This document shows, piece after piece, positions 1 to 9,369 of a DNA stretch of 42,611 bases; positions within the stretch are counted from its first letter, which is position 1, and every line of letters begins with the position of its first letter. The DNA comes from Methanosarcina sp. Lineage in GTDB: Archaea > Halobacteriota > Methanosarcinia > Methanosarcinales > Methanosarcinaceae. The notes under the pieces were generated by a model, which saw nothing but the letters and a program-made list of their open reading frames with translations, was not told the DNA's origin and made no database searches. The position numbers and the translations under genes are program-made. The stretch is from positions 1 through 42,611 of the forward strand of contig PLUB01000020.1 in assembly GCA_003164755.1 (NCBI GenBank), read 5' to 3'.

Positions 1-25
1 TGCATTAGCTCCTAAAAGGTTGCTC
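1..25. repeat. terminal direct repeat, left copy (25 bp)
   Basis: Bases 1-25 are identical to bases 42587-42611. The repeat lies inside the pentapeptide-type frame. It may mark a contig that ends in a repeat, a contig joined to itself by an assembler overlap, or two real copies of a pentapeptide-coding segment. Confidence 0.9.
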
Positions 26-264
26 TGATATTCTAGAAACTGCTGCTTTAGTGATTTAAATAGGAACGGAAACTCCTCTTTTAGTTGTATGAGGAATTCT
101 TCATCTAATTTAACATTATAAAACGTTCTCACTTTAGATAGTTGATCAATTGAAAGCTCCTGTAAGGTTAGCTCCTATAATATTGCTTCTTTCAAGGTTA
201 GATCTTTTAAGGTTGATTCTTTTAAGATTAGCCCAAAAAGGTTAATTTCTCCAAGATCAATCAT
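1..264 (-). pseudogene. decayed pentapeptide-repeat protein, runs off the left edge
   Basis: On the minus strand, from an ATG at 262-264, one frame reads a run of degenerate five-residue repeats (N-L-F-G-L, S-T-L-K-D, L-T-L-K-E-A) with leucine at every fifth position, then a stop (TAG), and then continues in frame with more repeats. It ends in a leucine- and lysine-rich tail containing KLDEEFLIQLKEEFPFLF, a type of tail I associate with pentapeptide-repeat proteins. The frame then runs to the window edge as SNLLGANA. The internal stop and short length make this a relic or a fragment. Pentapeptide-repeat proteins form right-handed quadrilateral beta-helices; no specific function can be assigned here. 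Confidence 0.6.
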
Positions 265-769
265 ACAATAACCTTTTTATTTTACCACGAAATTCTGAAG
301 TATTTGGCTTTTTATCGATAGTAATCAATTGTAAACTATATCAACGACAATTCAATTGTATTTCAATAAATAGTAAACTGTGAAGCGTTGGAAAATCTCT
401 AATCTATGGCTGAACATGATTTAAGCTAAAAGACTGGTAGCAAAAAAACACATTAAGTGGACGAGATAAATTTTCAGTAAAATCATCAAAATGTACCAGA
501 AGGTTTTTGAGTTCTTCCAAAAATTTTATAAATTTATGGAATCTCTAAATTTTCTAAAGTTAAAAATTAAATCTGAAAACAAAAAAATAGCCACAAACCA
601 CTCCAATAATGACGGAAAAATAAATGATAATATATGGAGTTTTAAGGGATTACCAACATTAAGATTTCATGTTCAATAACTTGAGTTCAGGATCGACTTG
701 TAGGCTATAAAAAAGGTTCTGAAAAGTTGGAAGATCTCCAGAAACCCTTGATCAACATTCCTAACCCTG
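265..769. other. 505-bp gap with no convincing gene
   Basis: The stretch is AT-rich. A 62-codon open frame on the plus strand (491-679) has no recognisable motif and low-complexity F/K-rich composition, so I do not call it a gene. The right end holds the downstream region of the thermosome gene. I see no strong hairpin terminator. Confidence 0.5.
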
Positions 770-2392
770 TTATATATCTTCCGGCATTTCGCCACCTGCG
801 CCTGGTCCTGCTCTTCCACTACTTGATGAGGCTATTACATCATCGATTCTGAGAATCATGATTGCAGCTTCTGTGGCTGCATTAATTGCCTGTGTCTTAA
901 TCCGGAGAGGTTCAAGAACATTGTTTTCGAACATGTCCTCAATTTTACCACTAAAAACGTTAAGACCTGCACGTTTATTCCCCTTCTCATGCTGGGAGCG
1001 CATTTCCACAAGCATATCTATTGGGTCAAGCCCTGCATTTTCGGCAAGTGTTTGAGGAATAATTTCGAGGGACTCTGCAAACTTCATAACAGCAAGCTGT
1101 TCTCTGCCTTTAAGGGTTGCTGAGTATTCTTTGAGCCTGAGGGCCAGTTCAATTTCAGGTGAGCCTCCACCCACAACTATCTTCTGATCTTCGAGAGCAA
1201 CACCCACAACTCGGAGGGCATCTTCTAGAGCTCTCTCAATTCCCTCAACGACATGTTCAGTTCCGCCGCGAAGAAGAATTGAGGTGGTTTTGCTGTCCTT
1301 GCACCCTGTAACAAAAGTCATTTTGGAACCTGTAACATCCTTTTCTTCCACAAAACCGGCATATCCAAGGTCAGATTCTTCAATTTCTTCCATGCTTGTG
1401 ATGATCTTTGCACCTGTTGCCCGCGAGAGTTTGTCCATATCGCTCTTCTTAACCCTACGCATGGCGAAAATACCAGCTTTTGTCAGATAATATTGGGCTA
1501 GATCATCAATACCTTTCTGGCAGAAGACCACATTTGCACCTGTCCTTATTACCTTTTCCACGATTTCCTTGAGCATGGATTCTTCCTGATCCAAGAATAA
1601 CTGCATCTGGTCAGGGGTAGTGATCTTTATTTCGGCTTTGGTTTCGGTTTTCTTGAGTTCTATGGGCACACTCAAGAGCAGAACTTTTGCATCTGCCACT
1701 ATTTCCGGCATTCCGGTGTGAACGCGTTCTTTATCAATGATCACCCCTTCGATAATTTCGGAGTCCCCAATACTTCCCCCTGGCCTCTTTTCGATCTTGA
1801 TGTCCTCGATATCCACAGTGATCTCCCCATCCTCGTTCACCTCAACAACTGACTTAACTGCCTTAACTGCAAGCCTGGAAAGGTGTTCCTTATTAGCCTC
1901 TGCGCCTTTACCTGTTATAGCTGTGGCTGCAAGTTTTTCGAGAGTTATAGTATCTTCTGGGGATGCACTAATAGTAATGGTTTCAAGTATCCTTGTGGCC
2001 TGATCTGCTGCAAGTCTATAGCCGCTTGCAATCAATGTGGGGTGGACACCGCTTTCCAGCAGGTATTCTGCCTTTGTCAAGAATTCTCCTGCGAGCACAG
2101 CTGCTGTGGTGGTTCCATCGCCTACTTCAGCATCCTGGGTCTTGGCCACTTCCACGATCATCTTTGCACCTGGGTGCTCAATGTCCATTTCTTTGAGAAT
2201 TGTTGCTCCGTCGTTGGTGATAACTACATCACCTAGAGAGTCTACAAGCATCTTGTCCATACCCTTTGGCCCAAGAGTGGTCCTTACTGCCTCAGCGACT
2301 GCCTTTGCGGCCATAATATTATTGTGCTGGGCATCGGAACCATGAGTTCTCTTGCTGCCTTCCCTTAAAATAAAGATCGGTTGTGCTGCCAA
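770..2392 (-). CDS. ths: thermosome subunit (group II chaperonin)
   Basis: The product is 540 aa, the usual length for an archaeal thermosome subunit. It is a cytosolic ATP-driven chaperonin forming a double-ring cage closed by a built-in lid. Nucleotide-site motifs are intact: [10 protein letters not shown] at residues 40-49, NDGAT at 60-64 and GDGTTT at 91-96, followed by apical and equatorial domains without gaps. The C-terminus is a short Gly-rich tail ending GGEMPEDI rather than a long GGM repeat. The start is TTG, supported by GGAG eight bases upstream and by the conserved N-terminus QPIFILREG. It stands alone. Methanosarcinales usually carry several thermosome genes, so alpha/beta/gamma assignment is not possible from this window. 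Confidence 0.97.
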   Translation of the reverse strand: MAAQPIFILREGSKRTHGSDAQHNNIMAAKAVAEAVRTTLGPKGMDKMLVDSLGDVVITNDGATILKEMDIEHPGAKMIVEVAKTQDAEVGDGTTTAAVLAGEFLTKAEYLLESGVHPTLIASGYRLAADQATRILETITISASPEDTITLEKLAATAITGKGAEANKEHLSRLAVKAVKSVVEVNEDGEITVDIEDIKIEKRPGGSIGDSEIIEGVIIDKERVHTGMPEIVADAKVLLLSVPIELKKTETKAEIKITTPDQMQLFLDQEESMLKEIVEKVIRTGANVVFCQKGIDDLAQYYLTKAGIFAMRRVKKSDMDKLSRATGAKIITSMEEIEESDLGYAGFVEEKDVTGSKMTFVTGCKDSKTTSILLRGGTEHVVEGIERALEDALRVVGVALEDQKIVVGGGSPEIELALRLKEYSATLKGREQLAVMKFAESLEIIPQTLAENAGLDPIDMLVEMRSQHEKGNKRAGLNVFSGKIEDMFENNVLEPLRIKTQAINAATEAAIMILRIDDVIASSSSGRAGPGAGGEMPEDI

Positions 2393-2400
2393 GCTTTAAT

Positions 2401-2437
2401 CTCCTTTTAATGATATAGATTTATCTGGATTTTTATT
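2401..2437 (-). promoter_or_regulatory. thermosome promoter and ribosome binding site
   Basis: On the minus strand an AATAAAAA TATA-like box (2430-2437) lies about 40 bases before the TTG start, and a GGAG Shine-Dalgarno (2401-2404) sits 8 bases before it. Assignment is by position and composition only. I see no obvious palindromic heat-shock operator. Confidence 0.4.
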
Positions 2438-2886
2438 GATCATATTACTAAACATATTTTTTTTGCGCGTAATTTTAATATTCTTAATGCAAGCACTTCT
2501 ATATTAAAATTTCCTCTGAAACTTAGTCTTGAAAACAGAGAATGGAGTCAACTGGATCTTTTAACCTTAGTTTGAAAGTATCTACTAATTCCTAATGAAA
2601 ATCAATCTTATTTTTAGCTCAAATTGATTTGACGAGATTTATTTGTATATAATATTTGATCATATATTCTATAATATAGTCCTTATTTTTGCCACAATTA
2701 AGCTATTATATTGTCAAAATTAGCAAAAAAATCCATCATTATTCAGGTAGCTTTATGAATGACCACACAATTTTTTTCTCGAAAAGAGGGAAAATTGGAT
2801 GTAAAATGAATTATTTTTATTGCTGATGAAAAAGAAACGATTTTTGTTATGTGTGCTCAAACCCTAAAGTTATTGCTTATATTGAG
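2438..2886. other. AT-rich gap with no gene seen
   Basis: No frame with family-like features is visible on either strand. Since an IS66 relic follows directly, part of this stretch may be the decayed beginning of that insertion sequence. Confidence 0.4.
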
Positions 2887-3690
2887 AGTCATTCTTTAGC
2901 CATTGTGATGAATTCAGTCACTCTCTTGAGAATATTTAAATCTAAGCTTATTAGAAAAAATAAACTTTTGACATTTCAGCTACAAATCTTATTTTTCAGA
3001 ACATCGAAGTAAGATTTTGTGAAATATACAGTCCAGTATGATTCAAATATTTTAGGCTCAGCAATCTACTATAACAGCTACCAATTTAGCCCCTATGGAA
3101 GGATTTCTGAGTTTTTTGATAGTTTTGGGAGGATAAAAATCTGTTCTGTTACCATAATTAAAGCAGAAAAAAGATATTTCTGGAATTAATAGGAACTTGA
3201 AAATGTTTTTAGGAAGAAATTAATAACTTCTCATGATATCAATTGTTATGAAGCAGGAACGAAAATCGAGAAAACAGGATATTAGCTACATGTAACTTTC
3301 AATGACAAATATATATTTCAGCTTTCTTATCTAAAAAGAGAATCTAAAGCAGTGGAAGCTATACAAATTCTTGCAAGTTTAAAGGAATAATAATTCATGG
3401 TGAATGGGAACCCTAAAACATTATAGAATGTACTGTTCATCTTCAGAGAGAACTTAATGTTTAAAGAGATTTATAAACAGTGATCATCTAAAGGGATTAA
3501 TTATCTTTTAACAGAAATGAAAAAAATACACTGATTAATGTAAAGATCAAATTCAATTGTTGAATTTTTGGCAAATTAAAGCGTTGGAAGAAAAGTTAGA
3601 TTCCGTAATCACGAAAAGACTTGAAAGAAATCCACCTTTTCTAAACCCTTAAAAAAGAAAAAGCTATGTAAATTCAAAAACAAGCCTCAA
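2887..3690 (+). pseudogene. decayed IS66-family transposase
   Basis: The three forward frames together read as an IS66-type transposase interrupted by many stops and frame changes. Recognisable pieces in order are HCDEFSHSLENI (zinc-finger-like segment), TFDISATNL, YNSYQFSPYGRISEFFDSFG, YEAGTKIEKTGY-LHVTFNDKY, KRESKAVEAIQILASLK, a QREL segment, and EEKLDSVITKRLERNPPF near the end. The order matches the IS66 transposase: zinc finger, linker, then the DDE-type core. No frame is translatable, so the element is dead. I did not find its terminal inverted repeats. Confidence 0.75.
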
Positions 3691-4166
3691 AGCTAACTTC
3701 GATCACGGATGTAAAATTAGCCTTTGAGGCAATCCCACTCCCAATGCATTTGTGCAAATATACAGAATATCGGTAGTATCAACCTTAAGGAATTTATTTT
3801 TTGTATTTTTGATTTTAGATATTTGGTTGCAGATTCAAGATAATTGGTAAAGATGTTGAAGAATCAAATGAAATAGTGAGAACTTCTTGATAGCTATGGT
3901 TTGCTTCATCAGGTAAAGTTATCATATTAATGTTGTTAAATAATTCATAAAATACAAAAAATTAAATAATTGAATCTTTAATAAAAACGGAGTTATTTTT
4001 TTACCAGAATCAACGACTTAATTCTCTTAAATAATTTTTTATTTTTTTCTTATTTGTAGAAATGGTTTAGTAACTAACTGTATTCGAAACTACTGAAAAC
4101 ACATTAATTTATATGTAAAAGCAGTATCATGATTTAAGAAATATGAAGACATTAGACTGAGCTGAT
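3691..4166. other. gap upstream of the small coiled-coil gene
   Basis: No gene is visible. A TATA-like TTTATATG at 4108-4115 lies about 55 bases before the ATG at 4167 and would put transcription start roughly 25-30 bases before that gene. Confidence 0.4.
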
Positions 4167-4340
4167 ATGATGCAAAGTAATGAGCTCATTAAAGAGCAGA
4201 TAATACAATTAAAGATAGAAATAGCGCAGTTGGAAATGGAAGTTAATAAATTACAAGTTATGGTACACGAAAAAAAATATGCTTTGAATAGATTATGTGA
4301 ACTTTTAGAAATAAGAGATGTAGCTTTAAATGACAAATAA
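4167..4340 (+). CDS. small coiled-coil protein, unrecognised
   Basis: The product is 57 aa and starts with tandem ATG codons (4167, 4170). From residue 7 to about 48 it is almost entirely heptad-like: hydrophobic I/L/V/M residues spaced 3 and 4 apart among E, K and Q (for example EQIIQLKIEIAQLEMEVNKL). This is the pattern of a single long amphipathic helix or dimeric coiled coil. There is no membrane segment, cysteine motif or signal peptide. A TATA-like box at 4108-4115 is well placed; the Shine-Dalgarno is weak (TGAGCTG). The 69-codon frame on the opposite strand is its shadow. I do not recognise a family. It could instead be a fragment of a larger protein, but no homologous frame continues outside it. 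Confidence 0.5.
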   Translation: MMQSNELIKEQIIQLKIEIAQLEMEVNKLQVMVHEKKYALNRLCELLEIRDVALNDK

Positions 4341-4624
4341 ATTGATTAGAATTATTCGCTTGAGTATCTGATGAGCAAACGCAAGCATAAATAATTTTGT
4401 AAAAATCAGCTTGTTTCAGGTAGTTTGATTTTCAAGCGACTATTTGGAAATTAACCAGCGTAAGTCCTAAGGATACATTTGTTTCAATCATTTTGTTAGT
4501 GAATCTATTATGATATGACCCCTGTCTGACTTGAGAGGTATATGTTACAATCCTTTTTGTTTTTGTAACAATCTCCTTCTGCCTTCAAATAAAGATTTTT
4601 ACCAATCAGGCAACTTATTTACTA
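4341..4624. other. gap with a weak hairpin
   Basis: No gene is visible. A GTTACAA/TTGTAAC stem (4544-4569, 12-base loop) with a T-rich loop could act as a terminator for either flank. Confidence 0.3.
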
Positions 4625-4790
4625 CCTTTTTAACCCATAAAACTAGGATTATGATTTAAAAACTAGAATCGATTTTTTACGATCCTTCATACAAAAAAAC
4701 CATTTGATATCGTATTTTATATACACAACCTTTCTTATGAATAGCTCATTTTTATAATACAAAGGTTGTATAATATACAAATAAGTTCGT
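4625..4790 (-). mobile_element. IS200/IS605-type left end with start of TnpA (fragment)
   Basis: Read on the minus strand, a hairpin with AAAGGTTGT/ACAACCTTT arms (4725-4733 and 4761-4769) is followed by the frame KYDIKWFFCMKDRKKSI, which resembles the start of a Y1 (IS200) transposase, and then a stop. The segment around 4690-4730 closely resembles 18150-18185, which precedes the TnpA relic at 17759-18176. The rest of the element is missing. This is a truncated second copy of the same type. Confidence 0.5.
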
Positions 4791-4858
4791 TAATAACTGT
4801 TCTCAAGGACATGTTCATTCCAGCAACTAACTGCGCGGTATTCGACTGGAATCAAAAT

Positions 4859-7156
4859 TTAATTCTGCCTAATTATATTTTTAACTAGCCTATCCCATTC
4901 TGTGGACTCAAAAAGTTCTCTGAGTTCTGAAGAGTCATTAATAAAGCAGAAACCCCAATAAACTGCAGGCAAGAATTCTCTCTTCCATTGCTCTTTCTTC
5001 CTTTTATCAATGAACTGATATGTTTTTGAAGATGATAGACGGCTTACGAACCCCAGAACCTTTACAAGATCTGGGATAGTCTTCTGAGCAGAGCCTAGTT
5101 TAAGGCATTTAAGTCTGTAGATATCTATTTTCCTGGAATCTGATTCGAAACCCAAGGTATTTAATATCCGGTTTTTTTCGGATATAGAAAGGTGTTTGCC
5201 TTCATACTTAAGGGAATTTAAAGCCTGAAGTTTCAGCAGCCACTCAACTTCCCCGAAGACCTTAGGTTTGTGCTGCCTCGAGACATCTCCTAATCTACGG
5301 TCTTCATATGCTTCCCGCTTGAGCTTATTAAGCTGTTTTGTAAGAATCGATAATTCTTCAGCATCTTTGACTTCCCTAACCCTGAATCTCAGGGCATCCT
5401 GCATGAGTTCCCGTTTTTCCCTTTCAAAAGCTCCGATATCCTTTTCCTCTATCAGACTCAGCAGACGTGAGAAATATTTAGCTCGAAGAGCGGTGGGAGG
5501 AAGCCTAACGGGCATTTCCTTAAACTGTGTATCTTTTCCTTTTCCGAAGGCTCTAAATTCTATCTTGTTGATCTTAATCTTCCCTTCTTCAATCACCCTG
5601 GATGGATCTCCCTCGGAAAACAGCTCTTCAATTCGTATTTCAGGCTGAAGCATCTGGATTTGATTTACTTTTTCCCTATTAAAAACTCCTTCCCCAAAGC
5701 GCTGGTAGAGAGATTCAATGTTATCAGATATTTCAATAATTCTCCCCTGTTGCTTTCCTGATACAGGGGATAGTCTCGTCACCCTTCCTACCTGCTGTTC
5801 AAAGAGTCTCATGCTCAGCGTAGGTCGGAGCAGGAAAATGGATTCTAGGCCCGGAAAATCAAAACCTTCAATCAACATACCTACAGCACAGAGGATATAA
5901 GGAGGTCTTCCGATCTCTTTGAAAGCTGCAATAAGGTTATTTTGAGTTTCTTTAGGCAATTCAGAAGTTATAAATGCCGAATTTTTGAATTGTCCTTCGG
6001 GGGTATAATTCTCAAAATTTGCGGGCAGGATAGGTTCAGAGCCCTGATTCAGTTCTGCATCAGAAATCTCTCCATTGAAAACCGAGGAAGTAAGCTTTGC
6101 ATGAAATGCATTAATTTCTTCTCCAACTGCACCTGCTCCATATATCTGCTTCCGTACAGGGGCACAAAATACAAGAGTCTTTAAAGCTTTTTGTTTTACC
6201 ATCGAATCGTAAACATCTTTTGCAAGCTGTGTTCTTCGTATAACTTTCTTCAACTTATCAGCAGTGCTGCAGTCAAGAAAAAGATCCTGCTTATCAAGTT
6301 CATCCAAACCTTTTTCGAAATCAAAAATCTCAGAGATGTCTTCTGAACTCTCTGCAATCGTATATTTGAGTGGCGCAAGTTCTCCATCCAGAATACATTC
6401 AGAAAGCGTTTTAGAGTAAATCTCCCTCATATCCCCCGCAATTTCATCTACGAATTTGACATTTCCGACTATACCCTGGAATGGAGTTGCAGTCATGCCC
6501 AAGATTTTTGTCCGTTCACCAAATTCATTGAGAAAATCGTTTCCTTTGTTGTTGATGAAGTTATGGATTTCATCCACGATTGCAAGGTCTGTAAATTTAA
6601 GAATTAGATCTTTGATTTCAGAACCCTGTTTTCCCAATATTGTCTGTAAAGAGGCGAAAAGCACAAAACCTCCACTGTTTTCTTTGCCGAGATATTTTAA
6701 AACTTCAGCAAGCACATTTCTATCTACCTTATGCTCAGAAGAGAGGATTGCACTATTGGGAAAGAGAGGATGTTTCTTCTTTTCATCGTAATAGGTTTGG
6801 TTAAGAAGAGGGTTGTTTTTCGAGACTAGGAAAAGCGTAATCTTTCCCTCGTCGTAGTAAGTTTTCATGATGTGCTTCGAAACAAAGGTCTTTCCCCAGC
6901 CAGTGGGTACCTTGATGTAGCCTCTCCGATTTGTTTCAAAATATTTTAGAAGATCTTTAACAATTATTTTCTTATTTTCCTTCATAGGCTCGAGATAAAC
7001 AGGTTTCATGCCAGCTGTGGCTTTATTTAAAATTGTCATCAGTACGCTGTCCTTATGCTTTTTACTGTAAAAACTATTAAAGTACCTTTTCAGACCCAGA
7101 ATATACTTTATATAGAAGTTTCTGGGTAATTGAATATTCCACACAACAGAAAACAT
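4859..7156 (-). CDS. orphan SF2 (DEAD/DEAH) helicase with an unknown C-terminal region
   Basis: The product is 765 aa and is probably an ATP-dependent nucleic-acid helicase or translocase. Superfamily-2 motifs appear in order: Walker A VPTGWGKT (83-90), DEIH box (195-198), MTATP (221-225), and the arginine-finger motif QQVGRVTRLS in the second RecA domain. Residues from about 500 to 765 are Lys/Glu-rich, partly helical, and not recognisable. The fold resembles the helicase part of type III restriction or UvrB-like enzymes, but no methylase or nuclease gene is nearby. The first ~40 residues look unlike a helicase; Met40 (7037-7039) is a credible alternative start. A T-rich TATA-like box sits about 22 bases before the first ATG. 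It is flanked on both sides by transposon debris, so it may be a horizontally acquired defence or repair gene. Function is unknown. Confidence 0.85.
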   Translation of the reverse strand: MFSVVWNIQLPRNFYIKYILGLKRYFNSFYSKKHKDSVLMTILNKATAGMKPVYLEPMKENKKIIVKDLLKYFETNRRGYIKVPTGWGKTFVSKHIMKTYYDEGKITLFLVSKNNPLLNQTYYDEKKKHPLFPNSAILSSEHKVDRNVLAEVLKYLGKENSGGFVLFASLQTILGKQGSEIKDLILKFTDLAIVDEIHNFINNKGNDFLNEFGERTKILGMTATPFQGIVGNVKFVDEIAGDMREIYSKTLSECILDGELAPLKYTIAESSEDISEIFDFEKGLDELDKQDLFLDCSTADKLKKVIRRTQLAKDVYDSMVKQKALKTLVFCAPVRKQIYGAGAVGEEINAFHAKLTSSVFNGEISDAELNQGSEPILPANFENYTPEGQFKNSAFITSELPKETQNNLIAAFKEIGRPPYILCAVGMLIEGFDFPGLESIFLLRPTLSMRLFEQQVGRVTRLSPVSGKQQGRIIEISDNIESLYQRFGEGVFNREKVNQIQMLQPEIRIEELFSEGDPSRVIEEGKIKINKIEFRAFGKGKDTQFKEMPVRLPPTALRAKYFSRLLSLIEEKDIGAFEREKRELMQDALRFRVREVKDAEELSILTKQLNKLKREAYEDRRLGDVSRQHKPKVFGEVEWLLKLQALNSLKYEGKHLSISEKNRILNTLGFESDSRKIDIYRLKCLKLGSAQKTIPDLVKVLGFVSRLSSSKTYQFIDKRKKEQWKREFLPAVYWGFCFINDSSELRELFESTEWDRLVKNIIRQN

Positions 7157-7204
7157 TTCATAAAACTGAAAACATCATAAAAAGTAATTCCCTGCGAATT
7201 GCAG

Positions 7205-7295
7205 AAAATTTCAATAACTTCTCAACTTCGTCACATGCTTATATGTATAAATAATCCGTGAAAATCAGAGGTTTATCAAATCCTCTGCAAATTAC
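7205..7295. repeat. ~85-bp repeat pair, copy 1
   Basis: This segment resembles 42468-42566. Shared blocks include TTTGTCA/TTCGTCA, a CTTATA-rich core, CGTGAAAAT, and GGTTTAT followed by AATCCTCT. In this copy CAGAGG/CCTCTG form a small hairpin. It lies directly upstream of the helicase on the minus strand. Confidence 0.5.
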
Positions 7296-7496
7296 TCATA
7301 AAAAGTTCCAGTCCCGAAAACTGCTATATATTATTTCCTCTTCAAAAGCTGAAAAGAATAAACTCTGGAAATGCTTTTCTTTAAAAGAAATCTCTGTTGA
7401 ATAATATGAATTACATCAATATATATTTTATGCCAAAAAGTCAGAGAAGAGAAGTAAGTCAGGAATTTTGATTTCTTTAACTACCTCTTTGCTTTG

Positions 7497-7738
7497 TCCT
7501 GAAATAATTAATCATTTCACCTAAAACTTGTTTTAATTTTTCAATATTAGCACAACCCAAACAACTTAACTCCTATTCTAAATTTTGGTTCTACTATCAA
7601 TTTGTTTAATAAAGCATTTCCTAATGATTCCAGTTCTCTAGTTTCGAGGCATATAAGGCATTTTTTTGCACCATTAAATGAATTTCTTAAAGTTTTTAAA
7701 CTAATATCTGGAATTTTTGATACTGTAGGCTATCTTAA
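7497..7738 (-). pseudogene. C-terminal relic of a DDE/rve-type transposase, copy 1
   Basis: This stretch is clearly homologous to 28743-28985, including the shared non-coding tail after the frame. The other copy preserves FETFEEFIQWYNRKP followed by a leucine-rich segment, which is the usual end of an integrase-core (IS481/IS3-like) transposase. Here it is more decayed, with several stops and at least one frameshift. The N-terminal half is absent. Confidence 0.6.
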
Positions 7739-7818
7739 AAATATGGTTCTATGGTGCCACCTCCTATACCATTAATAACGTCATGTTAAAAATAAGGGAA
7801 ATCATGAAGAAATAGAGC

Positions 7819-7935
7819 CATATAAGCAAATGAAAATATTTGATTTTGAATAATTCCTTTTATATATAGAGCGATGGTTAACAATATTATGTTGTTTGCT
7901 TCTGGATGCGACACTGTAACTCTGATTCTTACAGT
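7819..7935 (+). repeat. ~110-bp repeat pair, copy 1
   Basis: The segment starts with TATAAGCAAATGAAA and matches 15129-15235 for over 100 bases with scattered changes. The frame from its ATG reads MKIFDFE and then a stop; in the other copy it reads MKLFDLESFSPFPSSYKN. Both lie a few hundred bases upstream of a plus-strand gene. It is probably the start of an old mobile or paralogous gene. Confidence 0.55.
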
Positions 7936-8118
7936 TGCTTAATGTGAGCGTTAATTCTTTTTTAGTGATCTTAAAAAATGTTAACAAATTTTATTTCTAG
8001 AGGTATATTCTCAGAAAGTTCCTATTTTAGATACTTTCTTTCATTCTTATGCAAGTTAGTGTGTTAATAGCTCAAGTATGTTTTACCTAAACTTAAATAT
8101 CTTAAGCTTAATCTCCCA

Positions 8119-9147
8119 ATGATTTGCGTGATTTCAAAAAAACTAATCGATCTTGGAGTGTTGGTGCTAAGACAACATAACTCTCGTAGAAACTTCAAAC
8201 CGCATATTTCAATCAGGTTCAGGGATAATTATGGGGATTTACGCATGTTTTCCATCGACACTACCAGGACTATGGCTAAGCATTCATGTCCTGATGCTTA
8301 TCTTATTACACATGCTCATTCAGATCATCATGGGAAATCGGCTATGATCTCCTCCAATTCGGTGTGTTCGGAAAAAACAGCAATTGCCCTTGAAATCAGG
8401 TACGATAGACGATATGCTGGTAGCATTTTCAGGCTTGGAGATGAAATTGATGTAGGAAAAGTAAAGGTCAAGACTTTTCCTACGGAGCATACCTCCGGTG
8501 CAACTGCTTTTTACTGGGAAAATGATGTGGGAACCCGGATTCTTGTTACTGGAGATATCAAGGATGCAGGTAAGCTTCCTCCTTGTGATGTACTTATCAC
8601 TGAGGCTAACTATGGGGATCCAGAAGATCCCAGCTGTCATTTTGTAGATGACTTTGAAGGCATGAAGTATGCTCTATTTAAACACGAGCCAGTTGCTTTC
8701 GGAGCATATGAATTTGGGAAGGCCCAGAGGGCAGTAAAACTCATCAGAGAATTTGGATATGATGGGGCTATCCATATGGATGCAAGGACAAAAACCCTTA
8801 CACAGCGCATGCTTGAAGATGCCGGGGACCTTGAAGGGCTGAGTTCCGGAGAAAATGATGGGGTTTTCATAGTAGCACCCTGGAATCTAGGCAGGCTTCC
8901 ATTGGATATGAAAAAGTACGTTCTAAGTTGCCGAATGGATTATCCTTACCCTATAATAAAGATAAGTGACCATCTTGATGCTTGTGGACTTGAAAATATG
9001 GTCAGGAAACTTAACCCTGAAGTTACTCTTATTTACCATCCAGGAGGTTACAGGCCCTCCAAATTCTCAAAACATTTGAATTCGATAGGAATAGATTCGA
9101 TATCCATAGATCAGATAGGTAATGTTTTAAGTAATGAATTTATTTAA
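8119..9147 (+). CDS. metallo-beta-lactamase-fold nuclease-like protein
   Basis: The product is 342 aa. The MBL signature THAHSDH is at residues 64-70, followed by further candidate metal ligands in TEHTSG and TGDIKD and a late YHPGG. The segment GAYEFGKAQRAVKLI resembles the short beta-CASP-like region of DNA-processing MBL exonucleases of the SNM1/ligase-associated type. That suggests a Zn-dependent nuclease acting on DNA or RNA, not a lactamase. The first ~30 residues include a plausible first beta strand (HISIRFRDNYGD), so the upstream ATG is kept; Met43 is the alternative start. It is monocistronic, downstream of repeat debris and upstream of a tandem-repeat tract. Exact substrate is unknown. 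Confidence 0.8.
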   Translation: MICVISKKLIDLGVLVLRQHNSRRNFKPHISIRFRDNYGDLRMFSIDTTRTMAKHSCPDAYLITHAHSDHHGKSAMISSNSVCSEKTAIALEIRYDRRYAGSIFRLGDEIDVGKVKVKTFPTEHTSGATAFYWENDVGTRILVTGDIKDAGKLPPCDVLITEANYGDPEDPSCHFVDDFEGMKYALFKHEPVAFGAYEFGKAQRAVKLIREFGYDGAIHMDARTKTLTQRMLEDAGDLEGLSSGENDGVFIVAPWNLGRLPLDMKKYVLSCRMDYPYPIIKISDHLDACGLENMVRKLNPEVTLIYHPGGYRPSKFSKHLNSIGIDSISIDQIGNVLSNEFI

Positions 9148-9200
9148 AGCTGTAAGATTAAATTTTAATAATTAAATATCGTTAAACTTAGATATGAAAA

Positions 9201-9369
9201 TTTAATTCTTAGAATTTTGGTATAGTAATTGGATTCAAATAATTCAAATATAATATTTGATTCAAACAATTTAGGTTATAATTTAGTCCCAACGACTTAA
9301 ATGTGATAATTTAATTCCAATAAGTTAACTATGACGATAAATTTGAATAATTACTACATGTTAATATAC
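9201..9369. repeat. degenerate tandem repeat, ~28-bp period, about six units
   Basis: Units begin near 9201, 9229, 9256, 9282, 9310 and 9342. They share a TTTRATTCMAAYAA-like core with a variable TATGATAA-like tail. Unit lengths are 26-32 bases. The tract is very AT-rich and lies between the MBL gene and the EMC6-like gene, where no coding frame exists. Confidence 0.5.

Noticed and set aside
491..679. 62-codon plus-strand frame near the left end
   Set aside because: F/K/N-rich low-complexity product with no motif, no clear Shine-Dalgarno, and in AT-rich DNA where such frames arise by chance.
858..2345. Several plus-strand frames inside the thermosome gene
   Set aside because: They are antisense shadows of a complete, conserved gene.
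4859..7156. Helicase as the Res subunit of a type III restriction system
   Set aside because: No Mod methylase is present nearby and no C-terminal PD-(D/E)xK nuclease motif could be identified by eye.
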